From Telmatactis stephensoni (taxonomy: Eukaryota > Cnidaria > Anthozoa > Actiniaria > Isophelliidae): DNA of 64,000 nt. The stretch lies in assembly GCA_029948255.1 (NCBI GenBank), contig JALIZF010001824.1, forward strand, positions 434,001 through 498,000, in the 5' to 3' direction. Position numbers and translations under genes: made by a program. Shown in pieces: positions 1-13,006 of the stretch; the stretch's first letter is position 1, and each line of letters opens with the position of its first letter. Under the pieces are notes generated by a model. The model was not told the origin of the DNA, made no database searches, and worked only from the letters and a program-made list of their open reading frames with translations.

Positions 1-180
1 CGATTGGATCAGAGTTTCAATATTCCGGATTTACATTAGATGTGCATGTTAAAGGTTACAATAATCAGGTCAAACATTATGTTTGGGAAATTTTTGATTG
101 AACGATAGAGGCAAGCATGCAAGGCTGACACCGTCTAAAGCAACTTCATTTAAAACCAAATAAACAACAAACAAACAACA

Positions 181-472
<292 letters not shown>

Positions 473-702
473 GTCTGTGTAGCGTCCCTAAGGAGAAAGG
501 GGAGGGGGGAGGGAGAAGGGAATGTTGTTTGCGCACTGAAAAGCTCACTGCGCACTATGTGAATCATGACAAATTACTATCAGGCTTGGTTACACAGTTC
601 AAAATGGCGGCTTACATGGAGACGAAATCACGTTGTTGTTTACTCTGAAATTTGCGTTTCTAACCATTTCGTAAAGAGATCATAGAGGATAATAAATCAA
701 AG

Positions 703-3700
703 ATGAACAAAGGTATTTTGTATAACGCTTAGAATGATGATAATGATGTTGAGTTAATGTGTTTATATGTGGATTGGCGTCCGTGGATACGATCGGCGAC
801 TGCCAGACCAGTCTTGCCAACTGACAAATAAAAATTATTGTTTCATATAGTAAATAAAGGTACATAAGTACAAGTATACTTTGTAATTCTACAGTGTGTG
901 TACTTTTATTCAACAGAAAAGACAAAGAAGATCTCGGTGTCACTCATCGCAAGCCGTAATATTGTCAACAAAAAGGGGCAATCAGCCGACCAAATGTAAG
1001 CATAACTGAGACTTAACTTATATCATCTGCCTGCAGAATCATAAGGTTTATTGCTATTATATAAAGGCTAATTTGTAATCCATTGATTTATAGAGCTAAC
1101 AACCTGCTGAAACTAAGCCATGTACGTTTGGATAGAGAGAATATTGGATGCATTGAAAATCTGGATTGTTTAGGACCTGTAACCAACCTCTATATACAAT
1201 GTGTAAGTTACATGTAATTTATCTTCTGCTATTATACTTTCCTGACCCTAAAAGGTACGCTATGAACCGGAAACCCTAAAAGGTACGAGCAGGTCATATT
1301 TTCAACCCTAAAAGGGCCGTCGAGCACCCCTACCACTATTGTAAGGGAGTATCCCTCCAGGACAAGAATACAGTACTTTATTAGATGCATGTTGCATGCA
1401 TTTAAAGTCCCTATGAAGGAGTCTGCTTAATGCAAAGTAGAATATAACCATTGGTAATAAAATATGGTTGTGTACTATCCAGTTTATCATAGATGACTAA
1501 ATTAATACACAAACACATACAGAAAACCACTCCCAAATCCCAACCAAAACCCCCTTAATAAAGAGCCTTTTGAATGAGCCCCCAGATAAAAATATTATAT
1601 TGATATCACCACATAACAAGTGAAGCTGGCTCCCTATATACTCCCTATATTGGTGCGCTAGGGATGATCATCGTATTTTTTAGGGGTCGTCAGGGAAAGT
1701 CCAAGGTTTTTCAGAAAAGATGCTATTTTTAGGGGTACAAAATAAACGAGCCGATTTTTTTTTATTTACTGCCTTTTTATTAGAACACTGTTAAAATCAT
1801 TTTTTGGTATTTTTTAGGGGTATTTTTGAGCTGTTAGGTATTTTTTAGGGTCGAAAAATTTTGGCATTTGGGTATTTTTTAGGGTTCATTTTGGAGGTTT
1901 CTGACGATCATCCCTAGCGTTTTGACCCCAAAGAACCCCCCCCCCCCCCGGAAGCTGGCTACTGGCAGTGTACCCCCACCTACTGGCTTAGTTACTGGCT
2001 TAGTTAGCTATTATACCTTGGGCAGTTGCCTAGTTCAAATGTTATTGAAACCTCTGCCCAATTTAACTTAAAATTTAGGCAGCAAGAATGTTAGTAAGTT
2101 CACTGTCAGTTCTGTTGATTTGCCTAAAGGGCTTATTTATGTTGTTTTAGAATGAAATCAAAAGCATTGAAAACCTGGAGGCTTTGCCAAATCTGAGGTG
2201 AGTGAAATTTAGAGGGATAAACTGTACAACTATCAAAAACACCTATATAAATATTATGGTAATGAGTGTGTTGAGAGAGAGTTCTTGAATACCCAAAGGA
2301 AAGTGTCAAAGTGTATATATAAGTACTTATAGGGGGTGTTATATGTTCCCCCCAAAAATCAAAGTCATGAAAGATTTCACAGATCTCCAAGTCTTGTTTT
2401 TTGTTTTGTTTTTTTTTTCCTCACAAAAAGCTGCCTTGGAGTCTAAGATTTTAAAAACAGAAAATGAAAAGGTGCCTCGGGCTCACTTCTAAGAAAAACA
2501 CTTGTCTTGGAGTCTTGCAACCCCTACTTATTTACTATTGCCATGGCAACAGACAAAATGAATCTTAATCATATCTACATCTCATGTTATTTGATCTACA
2601 GGTTTTTGACGCTTGCTGAAAATAAAATTAACAAAATTCAGAACCTAAAACACCTCCAATCTCTGATGTTTTTGGATCTGTCAAATAATCAAATTGAAGA
2701 TTTTGATACTGGTAAGTTTAATATAGATAAATTTGAGAGATAATACAGATTTGGCAGTGATGCAGGGAAAGGGGTGGTGATCGACTCATAAAAAACAGTA
2801 TGATATAGTTCAGTTCTTGAAAGCCCTGCATCAGATCAAACAGAAAAGTCATATGACATTTTTCTAAACATTATACAATGCTATTTCTGTTTTCAGATGA
2901 GTTACCTAAGGGACTAGTTATTCTGAGTTTACTTGGAAATCCTTGTGTTTCAGTTACTGATTACAGGTCAGAATCATACATTCAGGTTTTTTTAATGTAT
3001 TTTCTTACAGATTTGCTTTGAAGATAAATAAAATTGCCTACTATTCTTCTTCTTATTTGATCAGTTTTCATTTGATTCAGGTCCAAAGTATTAAGATCCC
3101 TTACTAAACTTGAACAACTTGATGGGACAACTGTCACAAAGCAAGAAAGAAAAGATTGTGGCTGTGCAATGTAAGACATTTCACAAGTTGAATGTAGAAA
3201 AATATTGGAAGAATAATTTGTCTTTTAGAGATTTTTTAAAAGGTGTATTTTAAAATATCTCAGGCACACATAACATAACAGCAGATTCATTGTTACTTCC
3301 AAGTTGAGTGAAAGGTTTTAGTGAAAGTTTCTGTCAAAGGTGTTGGAAAGGGTTATGCAACTCCAAATGAGTAGAGTTTAGGATACCCACCCCAGCTTAA
3401 CCCTGAGTACATTTCACAGAACTTAGATTCTTTTTGAAACCTGAAATATTTACAGTGATGACAGTGAATCAGACTCAGAGGAAGAAGAAGATGAACCAAA
3501 CAAAAAGGAAGATGCACCAATGGAAATTGATGATGATTACTCTGGTTCTGAAACAGGTAAAATATAGCATGTTGAACATTATTAATTGATTTTCCTACAA
3601 ATAATGCGCTTTTTTTCTATTAGTAATTTATTGTGTTGACTGGAGGTTCTATACCTTTTGATTATTTTCAACTACAATCCTTAAATCTGTCTGGGAACCA

Positions 3701-6700
3701 GCATTTTCCATTTGGTCATGAAAAATTTATCCCCTACTCCCACAAAGGGAAAGCAGCTTTCTTTTGTGGCAACCAGATAAAAGGAGGAGTCACAGGGAAC
3801 CTTGTAAGACAATTCCTGGCACAGATGATAAGCACATTGTAATTCACAACATTTTGTCTCTTTTTATTTCTTATAGGGGTGCTGAATAAACACTGTAATG
3901 ATATTCTAGTCCGTGCTAAAATACGAACAATGAAGGTATATCTGTTTTTCCTTTAATTTCCTATATAAACAATGTTTGCATTATTTTCATTCAATTCAAT
4001 TCAATTCAATTCAATTCAATTCCATTCAATTCAATTCAATTCAATTCCATTCAATTTATTTACACCATTCATTAACATAATACAATAGACATTTTTTTTT
4101 ACAATATGTTTTGGTGCTAGGTTGCCTGAAATAGTTTTTTAAAAGTAGATTAATTAAGTAGATTTCGCATGACTGTTTTACACGAGACGATTTTTAACGA
4201 CGATTTTCAGCGCAACGGCGTTGCGCTAAAAACCGTTCTGTGTAACATGGCACTTGGGACGATTTTCCATGCAAATTTCAATGCGGCAACGCGTTGCGAG
4301 TTTTTGAATCCAAGTCAAAAACTCGCAACGCAAAATATTGCAAGTTGTTAATGGTCGTTAAAAATCGTCTCGTGTGACACCGCCTTAAAAACTGCAACGC
4401 ACGGTCACGGCAGGAATTTCGAACCACCTTCAGACCACTTTCACGTGACGTCAAAGGAGCGCAATTTGGAGGACAAAACAAAAGAATTTCAATCTCCTGA
4501 GAATTGTAACCTATTGTTTTGTCCTCTAAATTGAGCAACATTCAGAGGTGCTGTAAGTGTTCTATATGGCACTGACGAAGATGTTTACCGGCCAACTTTT
4601 TCCGCATAGATTACGTCTGTATCCGCAACATAGTAACAGTAGGAAACGTTCAAAGTTTTATCATAGTAATCAGTTATGATAGCAAACAACAGCAATCAAA
4701 AATAACCAACATGTAAATGACAATCCCTAGCGCATAAAAAGTAACTTACGAATACAGCTTCCTCGTATCGCGCGTCGTTGAATGGCGCGCCCCTTTTTAC
4801 TGCGCACAATGCGAGGTGGCTGAGAGATGATTAGGGACCAGTCATTATTTACAGGGAGGGGGGACTGGTGGAAATATGGGGGGGGGGGGTCATTATTTTT
4901 CATGCACACACTGCATTATTGTTATAAGAGAATGTATGTGGAAAGGGGGGGTGGGGTCATCAAAAATTGTGCATCACATTTCTCAATTCCACCAGCCCCC
5001 CCCCTCTCCCTGTAAATAATGACTGGTCCCTTAGAGCAATTTTCGTATCACTGTGAAAACCGCTCGGTCGTGGCACGGTTATGATAGGAATTTCGAATCT
5101 TTTTTTTAGATAGAGCGGTTTTCGTATGAGTGGGAAACTGACCGTACCAGTTACGGTCAATGCATGGTACGGTTAGGGCAGGAATTTCGAATCTTTTTAT
5201 AGACATTACGGTACTGACACGGTCACGGTACGGCGTGGTCTCTTTCACACTCATAGGAAAACTACTGTTGTTGTTGTTGTTTACGGACACTGGTGAAAAA
5301 CGCATTGCGCACACTCGGAAGTTTTAAATAAGGGAGCATTCATTTTTTAGGAGGGGGGTGGGCCGGAGGAATTGCAGGAATCAAATAGAAAAAAATGCAA
5401 GCCCCCACAGTAAGGAATTGAACTATATTGATGACCCACCCCACTTCCAAATATGAAAATAGGGTCCCTTGACCTGGTTTAACTTTCAGAAAAACATGAC
5501 CCACCCCCTTTCATATAGTAAATTTCTTTTGGCCCACCCCTCAATTCCTCCAGCCCACCCCCCCCCCCCCCCCCCCCCCTCCTAAAAAATGAATGCTCCC
5601 TAAAACCATTGTAGGTTTAGTAAACCTTGAAAGTTAAGGCTCTCCGTGAAAAGTTAGTGCTTATTTTTTCCTACAACATTGATTTATCTCTTTCCCTGGT
5701 TAAATAATCTACGAATTCCCGCCGAATTTTTGAGCATGCGCAATGCGTTTTCACCCGTGTCACGAGTACGGACTCGACACGAGTACGTGTTTCGATGCTC
5801 GTTCGGAAGGTCCGAAGCTCAAGCCGTACTTCCCGCACTTCGGATGTTCACAAAAAAAACTTCGTTGGCGGACTTCGAACTTACTTCGGAAATTCGTTTG
5901 AATCGGCGAGTTTCTTGATTCAAGTGACACATCAAAGACTAGTCATTTTGATGATTAAGAGGAGATTTTTTTCAGTGTCGAGCAATAATGGCGAAAAGCG
6001 CCAAAAACTACACCTTCGTGCGAGTTTTAATCCAAATTTTCGTTCTGGATTAACACTCAAATCCTTTTTCTACCGGTTAAAAACTGATGTACCAAGATAA
6101 AATACCTGTTTAAAACGGATTTTTGAATTGTACAAAGACTTTTTCTTGAAGTTGTGTTGGGATTAAGCTTTTTCAAGCTGAATATAAAGAAAACATACAG
6201 CAAATGAGCAAATGAAGGCCTAAATCTCATTTTCGATCCAAATTTTCGCTTTGGATTAACACTTTGATTCAACTTTTATCGGCCAAAACTACTTACAAAC
6301 AACTTAAACTTTCTTATAGAAATGGTTTTAGTTTTGTACAACAGCTATTCTTCAACTCAGGAGTTTTTGTCGTTCACTGCTCGAACTTGAAAAAAATCCC
6401 CTCTTAAATTGCTAACTTCTTTAGGCAGATAACTGCCTTGCTTTGTAATGCAACTCATTCTTAGTGCAAACCTTGATTCTAAACGAATTTCCGAATTGGA
6501 TGGGAGCAAGGTCGAAGATAGCCAACACACTTTGTTGTGAACTCCCAAATCACGACTTGAACTTCCCAACAAACTTCAAAACCCGCTTATCAAAAGTTAT
6601 ATAAAACGCATTATTAAACTGTGCTTATTTATGATTTCAGGAAGATGCCGATCATGAGAAAAGATTAGAGGAGTTAGCAGACCTACGTACAGATGCCATC

Positions 6701-6793
6701 AACACAGCGCGCCTTGCCAGAGAAGAAGAAAAAGCCGCAAAAAGAAGAGCTGACGCACGAAATTCATTGGAAAAGCGACAAGAAAATCGATAA
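703..6793 (+). CDS. LRRC46: Leucine-rich repeat-containing protein 46 (LRRC46)
   Basis: Ten coding exons join in frame to a protein of about 275 residues: 703-712, 917-995, 1094-1202, 2151-2197, 2602-2711, 2897-2966, 3081-3170, 3456-3556, 3877-3935, 6641-6793. All junctions are GT-AG and every phase matches. The start is ATG at 703; that exon holds only ten coding bases. The N-terminal half has SDS22-type LRRs (HVRLDRENIGCIENLDCL, FLTLAENKINKIQNLKHL, FLDLSNNQIEDFD) and an LRR cap region (GLVILSLLGNPCVSVTDYR). An acidic Ser/Glu/Asp stretch and a charged helical tail rich in Glu, Arg and Lys follow. From memory, vertebrate LRRC46 has the same order and a very similar LRR core. LRRC46 is linked to sperm flagella in mammals; its role here is inferred. 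A possible poly(A) signal is AATAAA at 7018 or 7191. An AAAATGGCGGC (YY1-like) motif lies at 601, just upstream. Confidence 0.88.
1656..1919. mobile_element. MITE with terminal inverted repeats, LRRC46 intron
   Basis: The ends are inverted copies of CGCTAGGGATGATCATCG (right end CGCTAGGGATGATCGTCAG when reverse complemented). The interior repeats TATTTTTTAGGGG-like blocks and has no coding capacity, so this is a non-autonomous DNA element. Confidence 0.75.
3988..4058. repeat. (ATTCA)n microsatellite
   Basis: Slightly imperfect tandem ATTCA repeat in the last LRRC46 intron. Confidence 0.9.
4181..4374. mobile_element. Foldback MITE, LRRC46 intron
   Basis: The arms CACGAGACGATTTTTAACGA and its inverted copy near 4350-4374 bound a GC-containing core with inner palindromes (GCAACGGCGTTGC). 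No coding capacity. Confidence 0.7.
4833..5031. mobile_element. MITE with 30 bp inverted ends, LRRC46 intron
   Basis: Begins AGGGACCAGTCATTATTTAC and ends with its inverted copy (TAAATAATGACTGGTCCCT). The interior has G-rich and C-rich runs. Non-coding. Confidence 0.8.
5040..5265. mobile_element. MITE of the TTTCGTATNANTGTGAAA family
   Basis: Inverted ends of the form TTTTCGTATCACTGTGAAA, with repeated internal GGAATTTCGAATC and multiple GTAC/ACGG blocks. The same family recurs in IQCB1 introns (about 46609, 47957 and 48073). Confidence 0.65.
5331..5601. mobile_element. MITE with AGGGAGCATTCATTTTTTAG ends
   Basis: Clear inverted termini AGGGAGCATTCATTTTTTAG flank a G-rich left part and a C-rich right part that includes a long C homopolymer near 5560-5579. 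Lies in the last LRRC46 intron. Confidence 0.82.
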
Positions 6794-7615
6794 TGAAAAT
6801 TGAACGACTGAAGATGGGAAAGAGTAGAGACGTTGAATGGATCGCTTTGATCCCTGCATAAGCTGAAAAAGGGCGGCGCCTTTGGAAACATGAGGAGGAG
6901 TAGGCTGGGATATGCAAAAGAGGCAAACAGAAGGGATATTGCATCTGGTAAATTGTTGACACCCAGAACCTCAAAAACTAAATAGAATCTTGACATTTGC
7001 TGAAATTTGATTATATGAATAAATGCCAGATAAATTCGCTTAAGGGTACATAAATATGCAGCTGTCTTCAGTGCGTCTTGGTTGTATACAACAGATATTA
7101 CAAAATATATGTACAATTACATGGTTTCACTCAAATATCACTTAATTGTGGCTTGTTTCGCGGTTTTATAGAGACCTTTATGTAAAACAAAATAAATGTT
7201 GTTTATGAATAGTTAAAGTAGACTGATAAAGGTTCTTGACTACAGGAAATTGTGCTTAGTGAGATGACTTAGGGACAGATCAAACATCGCTTATCTGTCT
7301 GATGTTAAACTCTGGCGACGGAGAAGACTTTAGTCCCAAATTATTAACATGCATAGGCTGAAATTCCTCTTTACTGATGTATAAGTTTAATTCACGGTAT
7401 GTTATTCATTCCTTTAGCATTGCTAACACTTCTATTTGAATCATGAGGTCTGTTCATAAGTCATTTATTTAGCAACTCAAACATATTGGAAGAATTTTTT
7501 GAAGATTTATCAATATACTGCACTAGCACACCGAGCTGGTCTTCATAAATTTTAATACTCGGATCTTGTGTGTATTTGATTAGTGTTTATATTTAATTGT
7601 TGCCTGCTGCTATCA

Positions 7616-8582
7616 ACGTGGGCCGCACCGAAGACTTTTCAGGAGTTTTGCAACAGCTTTGCGCATTTCCTGTATTCTCAAGAAATAAATAACCGGGTTC
7701 AACGCACTATTCGTCAGTATAAGCGTGTCACTAACAATTAGCGCAACGTACAGCCATTTTTCCATTTTTCCTAAAATCAACTTGGCAGGAACAATAAACA
7801 AATATACAGAATTACACACTAGAAATGCGCCAATAATGTAGTTCATAGTGTTGACCGATTTTACCAAAGTTATTGTCGACGGTGCAATTTGCTGTTGAGA
7901 GATCATCTGTAGCATATGTCGATGTACCACTAGAGAAATCTTCACCATCAATAGAATTATTAACAATTGAACGAAAAACACCAAACTAGTACTGACTATT
8001 TGTGCGATATTCCTCGGTACACTGGACAGCTAGTACAAAACTCCACGACACAGAAAGAATCCATATGATTATCACAACTAAAGAATACCGCTTTGTTGAG
8101 ACCAGATCTTGGTATCTTAAGTGTAATGTTAGTGCAAGGAATCGATCAACAGTGATAGCAGCGGCTATGAGTAATGAGTTGTTTGTTAACGGTCCAAATG
8201 ATTGAGTTAAAATGGAATAAGTTGTTGATTCCAATGCTAAATTATTTGTCAATGTAGCAAAAATGCTTATTAAATACGCTGGCTGTGTAACAATACCAAT
8301 AATAAAGTCAGAAATGGCCAGGCTTAGAATCAGGATGTTGGAAGGTGTTCGTAAAGACGGCAACTTTACAAAAGCCACGATGACCAAGGCATTCAAGGAC
8401 GACGACACGATTGATTCAATGGCATTGATGACCATTATAGAAACAAAGAAGTTTCGAAAGTGATTGTCTGTTTGCAAAAGAAAGGTTTGGAGTCGCACTG
8501 GTCCTTGCTTCTCTGATGTTGTATTGTTCATGTTATATACAGGTGTAAACTGCCTCGTTACCAAACTTGTCTTGAAACTCAC
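7616..8582 (-). pseudogene. Class A rhodopsin-like GPCR with a +1 frame break before TM5
   Basis: Two abutting frames together make one seven-helix receptor on a single exon. The first (8582 to about 7990) covers a short N-tail, TM1 (NALVIVAFVKLPSLRTPSNI), TM2 (ILSLAISDFIIG), TM3 ending in DRF in place of DRY, and TM4 (IIWILSVSWSFVLAVQ). The second (about 8010 to 7613) covers TM5 (IVSTSLVFFVQLLIILL), TM6, and TM7 with the NSALNPVIYFLR motif and a helix-8-like tail. The join needs one base skipped, in the region 7986-8030. TM3 lacks the usual disulphide cysteine about 24 residues before the DRF aspartate. Ligand unknown; cnidarians carry many such intronless orphan receptors. It could be a pseudogene, a segregating allele or an assembly indel. 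The rest of the frame is intact, which favours the last two. Confidence 0.72.
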
Positions 8583-9054
8583 CGAGCGGTCTTTAATTCG
8601 CGGTCTCCAAGTTCAATGTAGTCTGTTCTAACAGCGTAAGGCTAAATTGCAAATAGACAAAACAGGAAGACCAAATGTCGCAAAGTTCCTAAAGGCGCTT
8701 ATGTCTCGAAGCGAAAATCAGCCCTAAAATAATTGCTGTTGTCAGATCGAGTAAAAGTTAACTGTCTTAATAATCACTATTCAAAAACTGAACGACGTAT
8801 AACTGATTGCATAACAGCTGTTGTGGCCGCTTTAATCATTCACCAGGAATTCATATACACGTAGCTTCGGTTGTCACTTAATAATATGTGGAATAGAGTA
8901 ATTCAAAGACGGAAGGACCATTGTGATATTATTGATAGTTGGTCCATTTTTGATGATGAGTAAAGAAATTGGATTGGATGACGACGTATAAGTACCTGCG
9001 AACACATTAGTCCTACATCTTCAACTGTAAAAGATAGGAAAAATGGACAATTCA

Positions 9055-9872
9055 TTAAGGACGTTCGCGGGCATTGTTCACGCGCACTTTAACTGCGCAC
9101 GCTAGCGCGCGCTACCTCGACTAAATCCAAGATGGCGGCCTAAAATAATTTTTTTCGGTAATGACTTTTTCGATTTTTTTTAAATGAAAATTATTTAAAA
9201 AAATAAAAAAAGTTTAAAAAAGGAATTTTACTGAGGAAAAAAAATCATTCAGGTTGAAAAACTGCAGAAAAAAGGATGGAAAAGATAATACTGGACCCAG
9301 TCTCCTCTCGGTATTCAAGATGGCGGCCAAATTTGCAAACTTTGCGACTCTTACGGCTCAATATCTCGGAAACGAATACGGTGACCCCCACTTTTTATTT
9401 CAATGTTTGACAAAGAATTATATAGGCTGTTAATATTCTTAATTTGAGAAAAATATTATGGTAAAATCATAATAAAAACACGGATTTCCGTGACAAGTTT
9501 GAGCGAAGTCGCGGCAAAAGCGTCGCTCATGACTGTCAATTCGAATTAAAAACAACAGCTATTTTTTAAGTATTTACAAATATTTTCACACAATATTATT
9601 CCATGGATTATTGAGTGGTCATGTAAATAAACATTGAGCAATCCATTTAGTTTTTCTACAAAAAAATGACTTCTATGCTCGACTCCTATAGATTGGCGCG
9701 CAAGCGATCTTCTACGAGAAAGTGGGTGCACTTTGATGTCACCTCACTCCTCAACGAGCACGGTGACCCCCATTTTTTATTTGCTCTTTGAACTTTTATG
9801 ATGACATTATCTCACCATGCGAAGTATGAAGGAAAAAACATGGTAAACTTTTTTTCCCGCGAACGTCCTTAA
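9055..9872. mobile_element. Non-autonomous TTAA-flanked DNA element
   Basis: TTAA followed by GGACGTTCGCGGG at the left is mirrored by CCCGCGAACGTCC followed by TTAA at the right, giving an 810 bp element with 13 bp perfect inverted ends and a TTAA target duplication. TTAA targets are typical of the piggyBac and Kolobok groups. No transposase frame is visible. Confidence 0.8.
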
Positions 9873-10157
9873 GGGCCGGATCTTGGCGTCTATTTGTAGA
9901 AGCGAACCACAATATAAACGGAATAATGAATTATAACCGTGTTAATACTGATCATTATCATTCACTCGGGTTATTCCCTGTTATCTTCACTGTTACCATG
10001 AAGATATACTAAGCAGCGGTTTTCTAAGAAACCTCGTACTATCACGGAAAGTACAGCTAACACGAATATCGTGCAGTCTCGATAAGGGCTACAGAACTAA
10101 GCCAAATAGGGCTAAAACTAGGATAGGAAGGATAGACGACTGCTTTAGCTGAAAAAT

Positions 10158-10339
10158 AGATTCCATTTTTCCGTGCGTCTGTACTCTAATAGATGCACAG
10201 ATGACGTCAAAATGTGTCGAGAATAAAAAAGTACAGCACGCGTACGAGACGAAGTCGATTGGTGTGACTGTTGTTCTCACCACATTTTGACGTCATCTAT
10301 GCATCTATAAGAGTACAGACCCACGGAAAAATGGAATCT
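10158..10339. mobile_element. Foldback element with about 60 bp arms carrying TGACGTCA
   Basis: Left arm from AGATTCCATTTTTCCGTG through GATGACGTCAAAATGTG; right arm is its inverted copy. The sequence is non-coding, and each arm has a CRE-like TGACGTCA. Confidence 0.72.
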
Positions 10340-10374
10340 CTTTGTTTTATATAGTATTCATCGAAACATTTCAA

Positions 10375-10540
10375 CCAATGAGAGTGCGCGTAAGTTTCAG
10401 TGACGTCATCTATGCGTACGTACTGTACGTAATTACACACGGTCCTCGACCAATCAGAGCGTGCGTAAGATTCAATGACGTCATCTATGCGTGTGTACTG
10501 TAATTACACACGGTCCTCGACCAATCAGAGCGTACGTAAT
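10375..10540. repeat. Tandem repeat, about 71-75 bp unit, 2.3 copies
   Basis: CCAATCAGAGCGTGCGTAAG starts three times, at 10375 (diverged), 10450 and 10521. Each unit carries an inverted CCAAT-box-like CCAATCAGAG and a TGACGTCATCTATGCG block. It lies in the spacer upstream of the GPCR. Confidence 0.75.
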
Positions 10541-10689
10541 ATACCAATTATTCTATGAAAATGCTTCATATAGATGTGATGATCAAAGACTAATAATAAA
10601 CGAAAAATATTCCTTTCAGGACTTGTGCTGGGTGCTTTTACATAGTCTTTTGTTGTTGTTCTCGTTGTGGTATTTGTCGTTGTTATTGT

Positions 10690-10698
10690 CGTTGCTGC

Positions 10699-10753
<55 letters not shown>
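10690..10753. repeat. (TTG)n microsatellite
   Basis: Trinucleotide TTG run; long open frames across it (poly-Leu, poly-Thr, poly-Asn) are artefacts of the repeat. Confidence 0.95.
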
Positions 10754-10754
<1 letters not shown>

Positions 10755-11035
10755 TTGGAGGGAATAATAAGTGTGATAACACTCAAACTGTACATGTGAA
10801 ACCTGATTATCCTTCCATCACTGCACACTGATCAATATAATTGAATAAAAAATCAGATCAGCCGAAGTTTGGCTTTTGGAAAATAACACATTTCTCACCA
10901 AGTTTAAAATTTCTCAGAAAATTTTCTTTCCGGATAAATCGTTTGGTAATTGATGCACATCGAATTGTCCTGCATAACCACTTGCGCTGAGTTAATGAAA
11001 GAATTAAAGAATATTATGCGTATACTAATAAAAGG

Positions 11036-11167
11036 GTTATTAACCTCGTTTGCTCGGTCTGTATAGGAAAATATCAGACCGAGGTCTTGACAGCGCAGCG
11101 AGGTCTGTACAAAAAGACCGAGGTCTGATATTTTCCCATACAGACCGAGCAAACGAAGGTTAATAAC
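11036..11167. repeat. Long hairpin with about 45 bp arms
   Basis: GTTATTAACCTCGTTTGCTC... is matched by its inverted copy ending in CGAAGGTTAATAAC. The loop contains repeated GACCGAGGTCT palindromes. Probably a small foldback transposon remnant. Outside it, TTATTATATGGCT near 11171 and AGCCATATAATAA near 11303 form a second inverted pair. Confidence 0.7.
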
Positions 11168-12594
11168 TTATTTATTATATGGCTTTGAGAAGTCCCGCTA
11201 AAACAATTGCCAAACGCAAACTTTTCTTTTCATCCGGGATAGCAGTCCTGATATGGCAAAATACAGACCATGCGTTAGCCAATCAGAATTCAGGAAAATA
11301 TCTAGCCATATAATAAATAGCGGATATGAACTGCGCGGTTTTTGCAAAGTATGTGTAACGTGACCGTGTGTATATATTGAATATTTTGAACATAATTTCT
11401 GTGGCCTATTGTTCATTCGCAACTACTCGACTCAACTGACAGCTACTACATATCATTAGCACATAATAGACATACATTAAAGGATGTCATACGAGAAACC
11501 TGGAAATTAAAGCCAGGGAAGTGATCAAGTGATTGCTAAGAAAACAACGTACATTTTCAATTTTTTGAGAGTGAATGCAGTCTAATGAAACAAAAGGAAA
11601 GACAATAAATGAAATAAATGAAATGAAATGGATCTGGTGTAAGTTTCAAAGACATTTCATGACTGATCCTCAGCACCTGTTATTCTTTGGTAACAATTCA
11701 GGTTTGAGTTCCACTTGAATGCAGCCGCGATGACGATATTGACTTCCATCTACTTTTGTTCACCAATCAAAAAAAGTTGAAGTTGAAACCAGCTGCTATT
11801 GAAAATCACTTCTTTAAGCTATTTTTTCATTTATTTTTGCAATTTCAAAAACTATATTTTATAATTCAAACCTTGCAAATGAAAGTGCCAATGCAAAAAT
11901 AAAAAAAATTCGTGCACGAAATTAGATGCGTGACAGAACAAATAAGGCCATATACTCTGATGAAATGAACTTCTATAGGAGTCTAATTCTACTAGGAGTT
12001 ATTGGACTCCTCCTTCTACCGAAAAAAAGAAAACGAAAAAGATAAGCCTTAACTAGAGTGATTTTCACAAACTCATTTCGAAACTAGTAGTTTTGTAACT
12101 TTATTAATAATATTGACGTTACTCAGCTACAGATTAGCTTACCAGTTATTCCGAGTAACTTTTAATTACCTGTAAAATGTTTTTATTATCTATGTAACTT
12201 TTGTAAATGTACTACATTTAGCGGCTATGGTAATAATTAATAAAGTTGACGTTCTTATAATCCGGATAAATATAAAAACGCCGGCATCTTTCTTCAGCTC
12301 TTTGATCCTTTTTTTTTCTTCTTTTTTAGCTAGTACGTACACTCCGCCGTATGAAGCAAATCGGCCTGAAGAAAAACACCGTTTTGGTGTGGATGTAAGC
12401 CCTAATCGTTGGAAAAAGGTTCAGTTAGCCTGGGTGCACTAGATGTACCTTAAAAACCCTAATAACAATTTCTTGATATTGGAAATCACCATGTGTTCGT
12501 TCCAACGTGTTCATGTTTCGCCGCAGTGATAATTAAGGTCACCTTTTAGAGAATTTAGACTCTAAAATATGAGCGAATGCTTAGATCCTTTCCA

Positions 12595-12874
12595 CACAGC
12601 ATGGCCGAGTGGTCAGAGTGTTGGTCTCGCAATCTGAAGGTCCCATGCAGGTTCGATTCCCGCTCTGGCCACTAGCCGAGACTGAATTTGTTCCGATTTC
12701 GATTAGTTCAAATTCAGTTTCTCGGCCATGCTTGTAATATAGCCAACTGGTTTGCCTCCTTGCCAGTTGGGATTCTAAATCCATTTCTGTTTGATTTATA
12801 TGATTTAGTTAGGATTTGTAAATTGAGCTGAAAAGCCCTGTTGAGGGAGTCTCAGTCATGTATGTATGTATGTA
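12595..12874 (+). mobile_element. tRNA-derived SINE
   Basis: A tRNA-like head (A-box TGGCCGAGTGGTC, B-box GGTTCGATTCC) is followed by an unrelated body and a 3' end AAAAGCCCTGTTGAGGGAGT, then a (TGTA)n tail. Head plus body plus simple-repeat tail is the standard SINE layout. The head does not fold as cleanly as the true tRNA 130 bp downstream, so it is not called as a tRNA gene. Confidence 0.75.
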
Positions 12875-13006
12875 CTTCGATCCATCGAATTTCACCCACA
12901 CATAAACGAAGCTCAAGAAATCTCACTGAAGCGGTTTTCCATTATTGACAATGGATGACGTCAAAATATGTTTAAAACTCAAGTGGAGCAACAAACACAT
13001 CATGTG

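Larger units (their letters stand above)
8583..12590. other. 4 kb spacer without recognisable genes
   Basis: Apart from the TTAA element, the foldbacks, the tandem repeat and the microsatellite listed separately, I see no coding exons. Short frames here lack family resemblance and flanking splice sites. The part next to 8600 may hold the GPCR promoter. Confidence 0.6.

Noticed and set aside
12227..12442. Frame ending TPPYEANRPEEKHRFGVDVS...
   Set aside because: A pyrimidine tract and AG precede it, but I found no partner exon or family match, so it is not called.
12597..12672. Possible second tRNA gene beside tRNA-Ser
   Set aside because: It has A- and B-box motifs, but the stems do not close well and a SINE body plus (TGTA)n tail follows.
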